In this document: positions 12,101 to 12,550 of the stretch, piece by piece
Layout of the letters: each line of letters opens with the position of its first letter
Position numbering within the stretch: position 1 is the stretch's first letter
From: JAKANM01 sp964356495
GTDB taxonomy: Bacteria; Patescibacteriota; Patescibacteriia; Magasanikbacterales; GWA2-37-8
Direction of reading: 5' to 3'
Length of the DNA stretch: 12,550 nt
Assembly (NCBI GenBank): GCA_964356495.1
Contig: CAYHHR010000028.1
Coordinates: forward strand, 1-12,550
The notes under the pieces: model-generated
Database searches by the model: none
What the model saw: only the letters and a program-made list of their open reading frames with translations
What the model was told of the DNA's origin: nothing
Translations under genes and position numbers: made by a program

Positions 12101-12550
12101 GCATCCGTTTGCCGCTTATCAAAAAATTCTGGAGAACGCTTTGACGACTGTGCATGATCTGCCCGGCATCGGAAGAAAGCAATGGGTGGTGGTAGGTGGC
12201 GTGATCGAGAGCATGAAGAAAAAAATTACGCGCGCCGGAAAAGCGATGATGTTCGTGACTATCCAGGATGTCACCGGCAATTTGGAGCTGTTGGTTTTTC
12301 CGAAAACTTATGAGACAACCAAAAATGTCTGGGCCGAGGGCAGGACGGTGTGCGTCGTCGGCCGGACCGGAGACGAGGAAGGGGACGAGAAACTTTTTGT
12401 CGAAAGAGCGTATGAAATAACCGATGAGAATGTGCGGGAGCTTCGGAGTCAGATGGCCGGTGTCGGATCAGCAAATATGTTCAACAGTTCCAGCAGTTCT
12501 GAAAAAAAAGCGGTAACGCCGACGATAGTTGAAGATATTTTTGAAATCAC
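9159..12550 (+). CDS. dnaE: DNA polymerase III alpha subunit (3' end outside window)
   Basis: DnaE is the replicative polymerase. The frame is open from the ATG at 9159 to the window end (1130 codons), so the C-terminus is missing. An N-terminal PHP domain (1-~215) keeps all nine expected metal-ligand positions: His7, His9, Asp16, His41, Glu66, His86, Cys136, Asp206, His208. The polymerase core has RGSAAGSLVSY and catalytic Asp395 and Asp397 in PPDVDADF, with the third Asp552 in KMDFLG. An internal clamp-binding motif QNSLF is at 939-943, and an OB fold spans about 1009-1087, followed by a Ser-rich linker. Residues 815-846 are an extra Pro/Gly-rich segment encoded by a compound DNA palindrome between INESFKNFAMI and HIRFGLNGIKN, which are adjacent or nearly so in relatives. 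The frame stays open through it. A promoter and an upstream terminator make this a separate transcription unit. Confidence 0.97.
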   Translation, partial: MNFVHLHVHSHYSLLDALPKINNLVKAAKAGGFTALALTDHGNLHGAIEFYEACNAAGIKPILGVEVYTTPYSLDDKNIAEHKQYHLVLLVKNYVGYRNLMKLVSFAYLDGMRGKPLVDRARLSQFHEGLIALSGCIEGEIPTILKKENNFEKAAKVALEMQEIFGQENFYLELNDLPALQGQMEVNERLIKLGKEKNIPLVVTRDAHYLERDDAEAQDIMTCIRDGQTLDEPNRATMQNVDYSFASAKEIISRFKHCPEAVENTVKIADSVDLKIELNKWHFAALDIPDGKTADEYLREQTYERLAKLIEITEEVKTRIEYELGIITKKGYSPYFIVVADYVQYARAHGIVETTRGSAAGSLVSYAMGIVTVNPLFFKLPFERFLNPFRPSPPDVDADFADDRRDEMIEYVTQKYGADKVAQIVTFGTMAARGSIRDVGRALGYSYSFCDQVSKLIPFGAQGFQITIAKALDLEPELKKLYQTNDQVKRLLNLAQKIEGCARHTSMHAAGVVISPTPLTDFTPLQREAGGEKIVTQYEFHDVESAGLLKMDFLGIRNLSILAHAVEIVQKTAGISIDIHHLDPWDDKKTYEMLARGETIGVFQLSGSGMTRYLKELKPASIFDIMAMVALFRPGPMESIPDYIRRKNNPELIEYLDPRMKDFLDQSLGLIVYQDDVLLTAINLAGYNWEEADKFRKAMGKKIPEEMAKQKEKFCKGCKEFGKLSTATINTLWERIEPFAAYGFNKAHAASYVVVAYQTAYMKANFPIQYMTAVMIAESGDIDKVPAIIHECERMGVKVLPPAINESFKNFAMISHSPLTPSRAEGDNVDPPLTKGGRGGVAEGGAHIRFGLNGIKNLGEHIAEVIYRERKEHGKYASLDDLLSRVHDRDLNKKSLESLIKCGALDDFGYDRGVLLGNIDNLLSYVREHQEKNNTAKKQNSLFTGSTIDVATKVRLAPAANATPDDKQHWEKELLGLYVSSHPFAAYQKILENALTTVHDLPGIGRKQWVVVGGVIESMKKKITRAGKAMMFVTIQDVTGNLELLVFPKTYETTKNVWAEGRTVCVVGRTGDEEGDEKLFVERAYEITDENVRELRSQMAGVGSANMFNSSSSSEKKAVTPTIVEDIFEI
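11605..11680 (+). repeat. Compound palindromic element inside dnaE
   Basis: An outer 8-bp stem, ACTCCCCC (11605-11612) with GGGGGAGT (11673-11680), encloses two perfect hairpins. Hairpin 1 is CCCCCTCT (11617-11624) with AGAGGGGG (11630-11637), loop CGGGC. Hairpin 2 is CCCCCCCTT (11649-11657) with AAGGGGGGG (11661-11669), loop ACT. The whole could fold as a three-way junction. Hairpin 1 shares its CTCGGGC core with the pheS-pheT element and nearly matches the one in pheT. The DNA is read as HSPLTPSRAEGDN then VDPPLTKGGRGGVAEGG. Confidence 0.85.

Noticed and set aside
60..12550. Alternative genetic code (UGA as Gly or Trp)
   Set aside because: No gene needs an in-frame UGA read through; Trp is encoded by TGG, and all frames close normally under code 11.

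Overview
The window looks like a contig end from a Patescibacteria (Candidate Phyla Radiation) genome, most likely of the Parcubacteria type. This is an inference from protein character: DnaE carries ETTRGSAAGSLVSY, the housekeeping genes are compact, and the GC content is mixed. No tree could be run. UGA is not needed as a sense codon in any gene, so the standard bacterial code (11) applies. The first ~20 bases are a poly-C run that looks like a sequencing or assembly artefact at the contig edge.

Layout. (a) 1-656: the 3' part of an unrecognised charged, helical protein, closed by a bidirectional terminator. (b) 790-2376, minus strand: lemA then htpX, a membrane protein and a membrane zinc protease, with a 112-bp inverted-repeat element between them. 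(c) A divergent promoter region at 2377-2463. (d) 2470-7172, plus strand: rseP (intramembrane site-2 protease), pheS and pheT (both subunits of phenylalanyl-tRNA synthetase), closely packed and probably one operon. (e) 7219-7602: a small single-pass membrane protein with its own extended -10 promoter and terminator. (f) 7772-9070: a calcineurin-like metallophosphoesterase with a long, partly hydrophobic insert, between terminators. (g) 9159 to the window end: dnaE, the replicative polymerase alpha subunit, incomplete at its 3' end.

How the genes work together. HtpX/LemA and RseP both belong to membrane-protein quality control and share one divergent promoter region. PheS and PheT form the (alpha-beta)2 synthetase. 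DnaE copies the chromosome; its PHP domain keeps all nine metal-ligand positions expected of a proofreading-competent enzyme.

The most interesting signal is a set of C/G-rich palindromic elements. Related copies sit inside the reading frames of two essential genes (pheT and dnaE) and one lies between pheS and pheT. All three share a CTC(A/G)GGC core. The copy in dnaE is a compound element: an outer 8-bp stem enclosing two hairpins, adding about 30 residues without breaking the frame. A different palindrome lies elsewhere in pheT, and two further repeat types directly abut the stop codons of htpX and lemA. This resembles the protein-coding palindromic elements known from Rickettsia, but in an apparent CPR genome. 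I see no defence system, CRISPR array, transposase, tRNA or rRNA.
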